A program made the position numbers and the translations under genes. This document shows, piece by piece, positions 1 to 5,903 of a DNA stretch of 6,028 nucleotides. Every line of letters starts with the position of its first letter. Position 1 is the stretch's first letter. Location of the stretch: assembly GCA_031255275.1 (NCBI GenBank), contig JAIRSV010000026.1:1-6028 (forward strand), given 5' to 3'. The DNA is from Proteiniphilum sp. (lineage in GTDB: Bacteria; Bacteroidota; Bacteroidia; Bacteroidales; Dysgonomonadaceae). The notes below the pieces were generated by a model that saw only the letters and a program-made list of their open reading frames with translations, was not told the origin of the DNA and searched no databases.

Positions 1-28
1 AGGCAGTATAACTTCTGTTGTTTCCCTT

Positions 29-49
29 CCGCAGGTCAGCGACCTGCGG
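29..49. repeat. Perfect 9-bp hairpin, first of a four-hairpin cluster
   Basis: The arms CCGCAGGTC (29-37) and GACCTGCGG (41-49) are exact inverted complements around a 3-nt loop (AGC). It is followed by GTTATG, not a T-run, so it does not look like an intrinsic terminator on the plus strand. It lies 11 bp before a second perfect hairpin and belongs to a run of four different palindromes in just over 100 bp. No coding role is supported; the open frame across it is a by-product of GC-rich repeat DNA. The structure is directly visible, its role is unknown. Confidence 0.75.
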
Positions 50-60
50 TTATGAAAATC

Positions 61-82
61 GTGTCCCTCCGGGACACTTTTT
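61..82 (+). repeat. Perfect 7-bp hairpin followed by T5, terminator-like
   Basis: GTGTCCC (61-67) and GGGACAC (71-77) pair perfectly around TCC and are followed directly by five T residues (78-82). On the plus strand this has the shape of a short Rho-independent terminator, which could end transcripts arriving from the left of the window before the promoter of the downstream lipase gene. The short stem and T-run make that reading tentative. It may equally be a module of the larger repeat cluster. Confidence 0.55.
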
Positions 83-145
83 CGCTCGTCGGGGCGGGTG
101 CTCCCGCCCCTTGCCGCTCGGGCGCTCCCCGAGCTGGTTTTTTCC
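83..145 (-). repeat. 63-bp two-hairpin dispersed repeat element, left copy (inverted relative to the right copies)
   Basis: This is the reverse complement of 5754-5816, with 60 of 63 positions identical by eye (differences at 85, 116 and 142), and also of 5970-6028. Read on the plus strand it holds hairpin 1, GGGGCGGG (91-98) with CCCGCCCC (103-110) around TGCT, and hairpin 2, GCTCGGG (116-122) with CCCGAGC (128-134) around a 5-nt loop. After hairpin 2 come TGG and six T residues (138-143), which resembles an intrinsic terminator pointing toward the downstream gene. No open frame in it is credible as a gene. It resembles the palindromic intergenic repeats (REP/BIME-like) found in many bacteria, but I cannot assign it to a named family. 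Confidence 0.8.
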
Positions 146-232
146 GCTTCTCTACTTCTCCCCTTCACATCAACACATTGCCACATTATCATTCTCCACT
201 TCTTAACTTCTCAAAAAAATCACCAATTACTT
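138..232 (+). other. G-depleted pyrimidine-rich intergenic tract
   Basis: Only two G residues (146 and 180) occur in these 95 bases of the plus strand, which are dominated by C, T and A, with repeated CTTCTC/ACTTCTC words. It joins the repeat element to the promoter of the lipase gene. No gene, RNA gene or clear inverted repeat is visible. Unstructured, G-poor DNA like this is typical of Bacteroidales intergenic sequence, but the strength of the skew here is notable. Confidence 0.6.
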
Positions 233-261
233 GGAATTATAAAGCTTGTACAATATTTTTG
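230..261 (+). promoter_or_regulatory. Bacteroidota-type promoter for the patatin gene
   Basis: TATTTTTG at 254-261 matches the Bacteroides -7 consensus TAnnTTTG exactly. CTTG at 230-233 matches the -33 TTTG element at three of four bases, and the 20-nt gap fits the usual 19-21. Transcription would start a few bases after 261, leaving a leader of roughly 15-20 nt before the ATG at 285. The promoter overlaps an alternative in-frame TTG at 246, which argues against that start. No Shine-Dalgarno sequence is seen before the ATG, as is usual in this phylum. Confidence 0.65.
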
Positions 262-284
262 CTGTTCATACAAATAACTCAGAT

Positions 285-2663
285 ATGCATAAAATATACA
301 TCATACTCCTCCTGTCATACCTCTCCATCTCATCCGTCACAGTCGCGGCAGGGCAGGAAATCAATCCGGAACAGAATGAGATTCAAACCCCGGAAGTCAT
401 ACCGTCACAGCCCTCCGATCAGCACCGGCACCGGCAGACGAAAAAAAAACGCAAAAAAGTAGGCGTCGTCCTCAGCGGCGGCGGCGCCAAAGGATTCGCC
501 CATATCGGCGCCCTCAAAGCGCTGGAAGAAGCTGGAATACCGATCGACTACATCGCCGGAACAAGCATGGGCTCCATCGTCGGCGCCCTCTACGCCATAG
601 GATACGACTCGCACATGATCGACTCCCTGGTCAGAGAACAGGACTGGAGCTACCTCCTGAGCGACGGAGTCCGCAGAGAATACCTCTCGGCCGCCCAAAA
701 GGAATATCCGGACGTATTCATCCTCTCCCTCCCCTACGAAGTGAAGCTCCGTGAACGAAAGGGACAGGTACGACTCCCCCCCGGCGTAGTCAGCGGTCAA
801 AACCTCTACAGCCTCTTCCTGAACCTGACCATAGGCTATCAGGACGAAACGGATTTTGACAAACTTCCCATCCCCTTTGCCTGCGTAGCCGCCGACTCCC
901 GCAGCGGCAAAGAAGTAGTCTTCCGAAAAGGCATCCTTCCCGAAGCAATCCGGGCCAGCATGGCCATCCCCGGCCTGTTCGCCCCGGTGGAAAAAGACAC
1001 AATGCTGCTGATCGACGGCGGAATCATCAACAACTACCCGGTAGACGTCGTACGACAGATGGGCGCCGATACCGTCATCGGAATAAAGATTCCGCACGAC
1101 CGGAAAGAAGGCGAAAACTATCGAGGCACCCTCTCCGAAGTCATCAACCAGCTGTGGACATTCATCGGCCAGGCAAAGCGCGACCAAAATATAGCCAATA
1201 CCAACATACTGATCACCCCCGACATACACCCCTACGGCATGCTCGACTTTGCCGGCACCGCCATCGACACCATCATATACCGGGGCGAACTGGCCACCCG
1301 GAAAAAATGGGACGAACTGATGGCGCTGAAAAGAGACCTGGTGGAAGCAGAAACGGAAACAGAAACAGAAGCAGAAACAGAAACGGAACCGGAATTCCCC
1401 CCCACGGTCAGTTCCGCGAAAAGACCCCCCAATCCGTATATCGGAATGGATTCACTGGAAATTAGCAGTATCCGCATCGAAGGACTCTCAAAAGTCGACG
1501 AAAAAGAGGTAATCCGAAGAATCGGGATCAAAAACAACCGGATCGCACGCGGAGAACTGGCAAACGTCACCTCACGCCTCTATGCCAGCGGCCTCTTCAC
1601 ACGCGTCTACTACCGGCTGGACGGACACTCACCCTTCGACCTGGTATTCACCGTACGGGAAAAAACACTCAACAGCCTCAACATCGGCCTGCGCTTCGAC
1701 AGCAGAGACATGGCCTCCATCCTGGCACACACATCCGTCCGGATCAATACATCGCTAAACTCCGTATTCGACCTCACCGCACGCCTGAGCCGCAACCCCT
1801 ACCTGAAAATCAACTACTCCATCAACAACGGCCCCTTCTACAAAAGCAGCATCTCCGGCAAGACAAGCCGCAACGAAATGGATATTTACCGAAGAGGAAA
1901 GTTCGCCAGCAAACTCGACTTCTTCAGAAATACCCTGCAACTCAACCTGTCCGAATTCTACCTCTACAACATACGGCTGCACCTGGGCGCCTCCCTCGAC
2001 CAGATGTACTACCTCACCCGCCCCCGCCGCTACGAAGAAAGCCTGCTGAACTCCGGAGTAAGCCGTCGTAACGACGTATACATAAACTACTTCATCAAAG
2101 GAATCTACGACAACCTCAACAAAAGCCTGCACCCCACCTCCGGACAATACTTCTCCTTTCAGGGCACCATGTACACCGACAACTTTTACCAAATGTACGA
2201 CACAGACCCCATCTGTGCACTGGAAGCAAGCTTTCTGAAACCCCTCAGACTCACCGGCAACCTCTGCGTCACCCCCGAAGTCTCCGGAAGAGCACTGCTC
2301 AACGTAAGCGACAGCATCCCGCTGCTGTACGGCAACTTCGCCGGCGGACAGTATAACGGCCACTACGTCCCACAGCAGATTGCGCTGCGGGGAACGCGCG
2401 GCATGGAACTGATGAAAGACGCCGTAGTCATGATCGCGGCAGACATCCGTTACCGCTTCGCATCAGGACACCAGGTATTCGCATACCTCAACGCAACCGT
2501 GCAGCACGACGATCTGCTGCAGCTGATCCGCGGCAAATACTTCTTCGGCGGCACCTTCGGCTACACCCACAATACACTCCTGGGGCCACTCACGCTCGAG
2601 CTGGGATACTCCAGCCTCACCCGCTCCCCCCACCCCTTTGCCTGCATAGGATACAGCTTCTGA
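285..2663 (+). CDS. Patatin-like phospholipase fused to POTRA and outer-membrane beta-barrel (type Vd autotransporter-like)
   Basis: This 792-residue protein is predicted to be an exported serine lipase/phospholipase carried on its own outer-membrane barrel. Residues 1-22 form a type I signal peptide (hydrophobic core, then VAA before GQ, no lipobox Cys). A basic stretch (about 53-58) precedes the patatin domain (about 59-350): oxyanion loop GGGAKG at 65-70, nucleophile Ser94 in GTSMG, and Asp244 in DGG, completing the Ser/Asp dyad. An acidic Glu/Thr linker follows (354-370), then a POTRA-like domain (about 390-460, with LYASGLF) and a barrel to residue 792. The barrel carries D609...HPTSG (616-620), an LRGTRG motif (701-706) like the loop-6 RG motif of BamA/TpsB proteins, and a terminal Phe. 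The order matches PlpD of Pseudomonas and FplA of Fusobacterium, at slightly greater length. ATG 285 is chosen over an upstream in-frame TTG at 246 because the signal peptide begins there and the TTG overlaps the promoter. Whether the patatin domain is exposed on the surface or stays periplasmic is not visible in the sequence. It is complete and appears monocistronic. Confidence 0.9.
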   Translation: MHKIYIILLLSYLSISSVTVAAGQEINPEQNEIQTPEVIPSQPSDQHRHRQTKKKRKKVGVVLSGGGAKGFAHIGALKALEEAGIPIDYIAGTSMGSIVGALYAIGYDSHMIDSLVREQDWSYLLSDGVRREYLSAAQKEYPDVFILSLPYEVKLRERKGQVRLPPGVVSGQNLYSLFLNLTIGYQDETDFDKLPIPFACVAADSRSGKEVVFRKGILPEAIRASMAIPGLFAPVEKDTMLLIDGGIINNYPVDVVRQMGADTVIGIKIPHDRKEGENYRGTLSEVINQLWTFIGQAKRDQNIANTNILITPDIHPYGMLDFAGTAIDTIIYRGELATRKKWDELMALKRDLVEAETETETEAETETEPEFPPTVSSAKRPPNPYIGMDSLEISSIRIEGLSKVDEKEVIRRIGIKNNRIARGELANVTSRLYASGLFTRVYYRLDGHSPFDLVFTVREKTLNSLNIGLRFDSRDMASILAHTSVRINTSLNSVFDLTARLSRNPYLKINYSINNGPFYKSSISGKTSRNEMDIYRRGKFASKLDFFRNTLQLNLSEFYLYNIRLHLGASLDQMYYLTRPRRYEESLLNSGVSRRNDVYINYFIKGIYDNLNKSLHPTSGQYFSFQGTMYTDNFYQMYDTDPICALEASFLKPLRLTGNLCVTPEVSGRALLNVSDSIPLLYGNFAGGQYNGHYVPQQIALRGTRGMELMKDAVVMIAADIRYRFASGHQVFAYLNATVQHDDLLQLIRGKYFFGGTFGYTHNTLLGPLTLELGYSSLTRSPHPFACIGYSF
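1344..1394 (+). repeat. In-frame hexanucleotide repeat encoding the acidic Glu/Thr linker
   Basis: Eight consecutive hexamers of the pattern GAAnCn (mostly GAAACA and GAAACG, with GAAGCA and GAACCG variants) and a final GAA encode alternating Glu with Thr, Ala or Pro (residues 354-370). They lie exactly between the patatin domain and the POTRA-like domain. The unit is a multiple of three, so slippage would change linker length without breaking the frame. The Pro-rich and Ser-rich segment that follows (PEFPP, then SSAKRPP) extends the flexible connector. Confidence 0.8.
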
Positions 2664-2703
2664 GAAGGCACACTCCCGAAAAGCACCGCCCCGCCGCCGT
2701 ACG

Positions 2704-2752
2704 AAAAAAAAACAGTCCGCCGCACCGGTTCACGCTAACCGGTACGGCGGAC
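2704..2752 (-). terminator. Intrinsic terminator of the ribonucleotide reductase gene
   Basis: An inverted repeat pairs GTCCGCCG (2715-2722) with CGGCGGAC (2745-2752) and, after one C/A mismatch, ACCGGTT (2724-2730) with AACCGGT (2737-2743), around a 6-nt loop. Read on the minus strand the hairpin is followed by TG and then nine T residues (A9 at 2704-2712 on the plus strand), a strong Rho-independent signature. It begins 33 nt after the stop codon of the reductase gene. On the plus strand no T-run follows, so it would serve the convergent lipase gene only weakly if at all. Confidence 0.88.
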
Positions 2753-2785
2753 AGAAAGGCCGGGACGCAGCTCTGACACGCAGCC

Positions 2786-5326
2786 CTAACACTTGGACGC
2801 GCCGCAGTTGCGGCACTTGAGGCATCCCTCCTCATAGACCAGCGTCTCGTGTCCGCAGACAGGACACTTCTGTCCCCGCGCCACCGTCTCGTTCGGCAGA
2901 TACTTTTTCAGCGCCCGCTCCACGCCGTTTTTCCACGTGTTGATAGTCTCACTGTCGAGTTCCAGACCCGACACCAGCTTTATCACCTGGTCGATAGGCA
3001 TCCCGTAACGCAACACACCTGAAATCAGCTTCGCATAATTCCAGAACTCGGGATTGAACTTCCCGTCCAGCCCCTCGATCGTCACCTTGTAGCCGCGCCT
3101 GTTCTGAAACTGAAAATCATAATGCTTCCGTCCGTCATTGTCATACGCCTTGATGATCTTTCCCGAAGTGACGTTTTTGGGAACCATAATACCGTCATCC
3201 TCGTCATTGATCCCCGTGAAGATCTCATAAGGCCTGCCGTTATGCAGACCGATGAAGGCTATCCACTTCTCCCTGTTGTTCTGAAACTTGATCACGTCAG
3301 CCTCCAGCTCCACCGGACGTGAAGCAGCCACAGGCGGCAACTCGTAGCAATCATCATCCCCGTCCTCCACCTTCCTGTCATCGCCGCCGGAGATGAGTAC
3401 CCCCGAACGGGAACCGTCACGATAAACCGTACAGCCCTTACAGCCGCTTTTCCAGGCCTCCATGTAGAGTTTACCCACCAGCTCCTCCGTCGCGTTGTGC
3501 GGCAGGTTGATGGTGACGCTGATGGAGTGATCCACCCACTTCTGCACCCGTCCCTGCATCTTCACCTTTTGCAGCCAGTCCACATCGTTTGACGTAGCTT
3601 TACAGTAAGGCGACGCGGCCACCATCTTTTCAATCTCCCCGTCGGTATAACGTCCGTCGGCAGAATAGCCGTTAGCCTCCATCCAGACGACGAACTTGTG
3701 ATGGAAGACCACATACTCTTCCCACGAATCACCATTCTCATCCACAAAATCCACCTTCACGTCCCTGTCGCCCGGATTCACCTTTCGCCGTCGGGTGTAG
3801 ACGGGGAGGAATACCGGCTCGATCCCCGACGTGGTCTGCGACATCAGACTGGTCGTCCCCGTGGGCGCGATGGTGAGAAGGGCGATATTGCGTCTCCCAT
3901 ACTTTTCCATATCGCTGTAAAGCTGCGGATCCTCCTCCTTCAGACGCTTTATGAAAGGATTATCCTTCTCCCTCTCGATGTCGAAGATCTCGAAAGCCCC
4001 CCGTTCCCTGGCCATCTCTACCGACGAAGCGTAAGCATTAAGCGCTATGGTACGGTGCACCTTTTCCGAGAAATCGTTACCCTCATCCGTTCCGTAGCGG
4101 ATTCCCAGCGCCGCCAGCATGTCACCCTCCGCAGTGATGCCCACACCGGTACGGCGTCCCTGCAGCGTCTTGCGCTGTATCTTTTTCCAGAGGTTACGTT
4201 CGGACGACTTCACCTCTTCCGACTCGGGATCTGACGCTATTTTTTCGAGGATCATATCAATCTTCTCCGATTCCAGGTCTATAATATCGTCCATGATACG
4301 CTGCGCCAGCCGCACGTGCCTGCCGAAGAGTTCAAAGTCGAAGCGGGCATCTTCCCTGAACGGATTCACCACGTAGGAATAGAGGTTGATGGCCAGCAGT
4401 CGGCAGCTGTCGTAGGGACACAGCGGAATTTCGCCGCACGGGTTGGTGGAAACGGTTTTGAAACCCAGATCAGCATAGCAGTCCGGAATCGATTCTCTGA
4501 CGATGGTGTCCCAGAAAAGCACGCCGGGTTCGGCTGACTTCCAGGCGTTGTGTACGATCTTCTTCCAGAGTTTCCGCGCATCAATCGTCTTTTGGTACTT
4601 CGGCTCTTCGGAGTCCGTCGGGAACTGCTGCACATAAGGTTTCCCCTCAGATGCGGCCGTCATGAAGCCGTCGTCGATCTTCACCGAGATGTTGGCTCCG
4701 GTCACCTTTCCCTGCTTCAGTTTGGCGTCGATAAAGTTTTCCGAGTCGGGATGCCTGATGGAGACGCTCAGCATCAGAGCGCCGCGGCGACCATCCTGCG
4801 CCACCTCGCGCGTGGAGTTCGAATAGCGCTCCATGAAGGGAACCAGTCCGGTGGAGGTGAGGGCCGAATTTTTTACGGGAGACCCTTTGGGTCGTATGTG
4901 CGAGAGATCGTGTCCCACACCTCCGCGCCGCTTCATCAGCTGCACCTGCTCCTCGTCGATGCGGATGATGGCACCGTAAGAGTCCGCGTCGCCGTCCATT
5001 CCGATCACAAAGCAGTTGGAGAGCGACGCTACCTGAAAGTTGTTCCCAATACCCGTCATCGGGCTTCCCTGGGGGATAATGTAGCGGAAGCGGTCAAACA
5101 AGTCAAACAGTTCCTTTTCGCTCAGCGGATTGGCATAATTCTTCTCTATCCGGGCAATCTCTCCGGCCAGTCGCCGGTGCATATCCGCGGGCGTCTTCTC
5201 GTAAATGTCGCCCCGGCTGTCCTTAAGGGCATACTTGCTAACCCATACTTTGGCCGCAAGCTCATCGCCCTGAAAATACCCTAACGAAGCTTTATAAGCC
5301 TCGTCGAAAGTGTAAGTCTTCTTCAT
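2786..5326 (-). CDS. nrdJ: Adenosylcobalamin-dependent (class II) ribonucleoside-diphosphate reductase
   Basis: This 846-residue cytosolic enzyme reduces ribonucleotides to deoxyribonucleotides using a thiyl radical generated from coenzyme B12, so it needs neither oxygen nor a separate radical subunit. Visible signatures are GGVGHDLSHIRPKGSP near 135-150; Cys105 in LSNC and Cys308, the expected redox pair; the active-site loop with Asn295, Cys297 (thiyl) and Glu299 in NPCGEI; and the phosphate-binding APTGTTS at 487-493. SGCKGCTVYRDGSR at 627-640 is typical of B12-dependent reductases. A TSCPD-like C-terminal domain (about 665-790, with RPYEIF) is followed by CPVC (821-824) and a CxxCxxC cluster (835-841) plus a final Cys846, probably a zinc ribbon or redox tail that re-reduces the active site. 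All key residues are present and length is normal for the long NrdJ type. ATG 5326 opens a typical N-terminus; no Shine-Dalgarno is seen. The Cys297-Cys308 spacing of 11 equals that of Thermotoga NrdJ. The gene ends in TAG, is monocistronic and convergent with the lipase gene; no cobalamin-synthesis gene or NrdR is nearby. Confidence 0.95.
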   Translation of the reverse strand: MKKTYTFDEAYKASLGYFQGDELAAKVWVSKYALKDSRGDIYEKTPADMHRRLAGEIARIEKNYANPLSEKELFDLFDRFRYIIPQGSPMTGIGNNFQVASLSNCFVIGMDGDADSYGAIIRIDEEQVQLMKRRGGVGHDLSHIRPKGSPVKNSALTSTGLVPFMERYSNSTREVAQDGRRGALMLSVSIRHPDSENFIDAKLKQGKVTGANISVKIDDGFMTAASEGKPYVQQFPTDSEEPKYQKTIDARKLWKKIVHNAWKSAEPGVLFWDTIVRESIPDCYADLGFKTVSTNPCGEIPLCPYDSCRLLAINLYSYVVNPFREDARFDFELFGRHVRLAQRIMDDIIDLESEKIDMILEKIASDPESEEVKSSERNLWKKIQRKTLQGRRTGVGITAEGDMLAALGIRYGTDEGNDFSEKVHRTIALNAYASSVEMARERGAFEIFDIEREKDNPFIKRLKEEDPQLYSDMEKYGRRNIALLTIAPTGTTSLMSQTTSGIEPVFLPVYTRRRKVNPGDRDVKVDFVDENGDSWEEYVVFHHKFVVWMEANGYSADGRYTDGEIEKMVAASPYCKATSNDVDWLQKVKMQGRVQKWVDHSISVTINLPHNATEELVGKLYMEAWKSGCKGCTVYRDGSRSGVLISGGDDRKVEDGDDDCYELPPVAASRPVELEADVIKFQNNREKWIAFIGLHNGRPYEIFTGINDEDDGIMVPKNVTSGKIIKAYDNDGRKHYDFQFQNRRGYKVTIEGLDGKFNPEFWNYAKLISGVLRYGMPIDQVIKLVSGLELDSETINTWKNGVERALKKYLPNETVARGQKCPVCGHETLVYEEGCLKCRNCGASKC

Positions 5327-5603
5327 CAGGAAAAAATTATATAATTGAATATTTCTCTAAAAGGCAGGTTATTTTCTCAAATCAACCGGTCAATACCTCA
5401 GAGTATTTATTTTTGACGGTACAAGTTTATGGAAAGTTTCCGAAAGTGCAAAATAAATCCATACGGTTTATGCAAATAGCGTGGATGTTTTCTACGTTTC
5501 GGGTCAATGCGCTGTTTTCCATGTGATTAATTTTTTCTGGGAGGCAAAAAGTTTTCCATTTTGTATAACTTTACTGAGAGACAAACAGATAAAAAAGGAC
5601 AAT
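5327..5603 (-). other. AT-rich leader and promoter region of nrdJ
   Basis: No gene is seen in these roughly 277 bases. Reading toward nrdJ, the best promoter candidate is TATTTTG (plus-strand 5449-5455) with TTTG upstream (plus-strand 5473-5476); the -7 box is one base short of consensus and the gap is 17, so it is weak. Closer to the gene, an imperfect stem-loop pairs 5385-5393 with 5413-5420 (one bulged base), with TAC/GTA continuing inside. Direct repeats GTTTATG(G/C)AAA occur at 5425-5435 and 5466-5476, and GTTTTCCAT at 5514-5522 and 5551-5559. A long structured leader for a B12-dependent enzyme raises the question of a cobalamin riboswitch, but no convincing B12 box was found. Confidence 0.4.
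5335..5346. promoter_or_regulatory. AT-only 12-bp perfect palindrome just upstream of nrdJ
   Basis: AATTATATAATT is self-complementary and lies 8 nt before the start codon on the minus strand. Its position would suit an operator or a translation-initiation structure. It is loosely like the AT-rich core of NrdR boxes, but it lacks the flanking ACAC/GTGT and no second box one or two helical turns away is seen. In AT-rich DNA it may be chance. Confidence 0.3.
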
Positions 5604-5630
5604 ATTTCTTTATCGGAAATTGTCTGAACT

Positions 5631-5666
5631 GTGATTCTTGTGATTCAAATGATTTACATGATTTAC
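5631..5666. repeat. 9-nt tandem repeat tract, four units
   Basis: Four head-to-tail 9-mers GTGATTCTT, GTGATTCAA, ATGATTTAC, ATGATTTAC share the pattern RTGATTYnn. The equivalent tract in copy B (5857-5883) has three units, the difference being exactly one 9-mer. This unit-length change accounts for the shift in spacing between the two composite copies from 226 to 217 bp. Confidence 0.75.
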
Positions 5667-5686
5667 ACAACCAGTGCGCCAAAAAC

Positions 5687-5706
5687 AACCAGCTCGGGGA
5701 ACGCCC
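5687..5706 (+). repeat. Truncated hairpin element (copy A)
   Basis: These 20 bases match the start of hairpin 2 in the full element (5760-5779) at 19 positions, then diverge into TTTCTC, so the partner arm is missing and no hairpin forms. The same truncation occurs in copy B, so it predates the tandem duplication. Confidence 0.7.
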
Positions 5707-5753
5707 TTTCTCAATGGAAAGTTGACAGTTGAGAGTTGAAAATGTTTGACAAT

Positions 5754-5816
5754 GGAGAAAACCAGCTCGGGGAGCGCCCGAGTGGCAAGGGGCGGGAGCA
5801 CCCGCCCCGACGAACG
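5754..5816 (+). repeat. 63-bp two-hairpin dispersed repeat element, right copy A
   Basis: This matches the reverse complement of 83-145 at 60 of 63 positions and 5970-6028 at 57 of 59. Hairpin 2 is GCTCGGG (5765-5771) with CCCGAGT (5777-5783), a terminal G-T pair, around GAGCG; hairpin 1 is GGGGCGGG with CCCGCCCC (5789-5808). Read on the minus strand it ends in hairpin, TGG, TTTT and points toward nrdJ. Confidence 0.8.
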
Positions 5817-5846
5817 ATTTCTTTATTAAGCGATTTCTTTGTTAAT
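5815..5846. repeat. Two 16-nt direct repeats
   Basis: CGATTTCTTTATTAAG (5815-5830) is followed directly by CGATTTCTTTGTTAAT (5831-5846), identical at 14 of 16 positions. They form the junction between the two composite copies; ATTTCTTT also occurs at 5604-5611 at the left edge of copy A. Slippage or recombination at this word could have produced the tandem duplication. Confidence 0.65.
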
Positions 5847-5856
5847 TGTCTGCACT

Positions 5857-5883
5857 GTGATTCAAATGATTTACATGATTTAC
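5857..5883. repeat. 9-nt tandem repeat tract, three units
   Basis: GTGATTCAA, ATGATTTAC, ATGATTTAC. It is the same tract as 5631-5666 but lacks one unit. Confidence 0.72.
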
Positions 5884-5903
5884 ATAACCAATGCGCCAAA
5901 AAC

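Larger units (their letters stand above)
5604..5832. repeat. Composite tandem repeat, copy A (about 229 bp)
   Basis: This unit recurs immediately to its right (5833 to the window end). From ATTGTCTG (5619 in A, 5845 in B) to the CCCCGACG at 5805-5812 in A and 6021-6028 in B, I count nine substitutions, one 9-nt gap and one 1-nt gap over about 185 aligned bases. The unit contains, in order, a 9-nt repeat tract, a truncated hairpin element, a 7-nt tract (GTTGAnA x3 at 5721-5741), the full two-hairpin element and the start of a 16-nt repeat. It carries no credible gene; short frames read through it only because of the repeat's base composition. Confidence 0.8.

Noticed and set aside
83..145. Integron attC site or CRISPR-like array
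   Set aside because: No GTTRRRY/RYYYAAC core pair, no integrase and no regular spacer pattern; the hairpins are directly stacked and GC-rich.
246..284. TTG start extending the lipase by 13 residues
   Set aside because: It lies before the -7 box at 254-261, so the transcript would not include it, and the extension would place polar residues in front of a normal signal peptide.
18..462. Small plus-strand open frames across the left hairpin cluster (62 and 136 codons)
   Set aside because: They run through palindromic repeat DNA and the promoter, and the second one overlaps the true gene in another frame. The peptide RRGGCSRPLPLGRSPSW also appears in a minus-strand frame on the right only because the same DNA element lies there.
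776..782. C7 homopolymers in the lipase gene (776-782 and 1397-1403) as phase-variation tracts
   Set aside because: They are short for phase variation and are expected from the gene's C-rich codon choice; the A9 tract is the better candidate.
405..1229. 274-codon minus-strand open frame opposite the patatin domain
   Set aside because: Its composition is the mirror of the C-rich codon use of the real gene, and it lacks any recognisable motif; the plus-strand frame has an intact catalytic dyad and signal peptide.
4550..5284. 244-codon plus-strand open frame opposite nrdJ
   Set aside because: It is an antisense shadow of a highly conserved enzyme with all its catalytic motifs on the minus strand.
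5361..5384. Possible B12 box of a cobalamin riboswitch in the nrdJ leader (AACCTGCC on the minus strand)
   Set aside because: Only the last half (ACCTGCC) fits the box, about 8 of 16 positions, and the other conserved parts of the riboswitch were not found.
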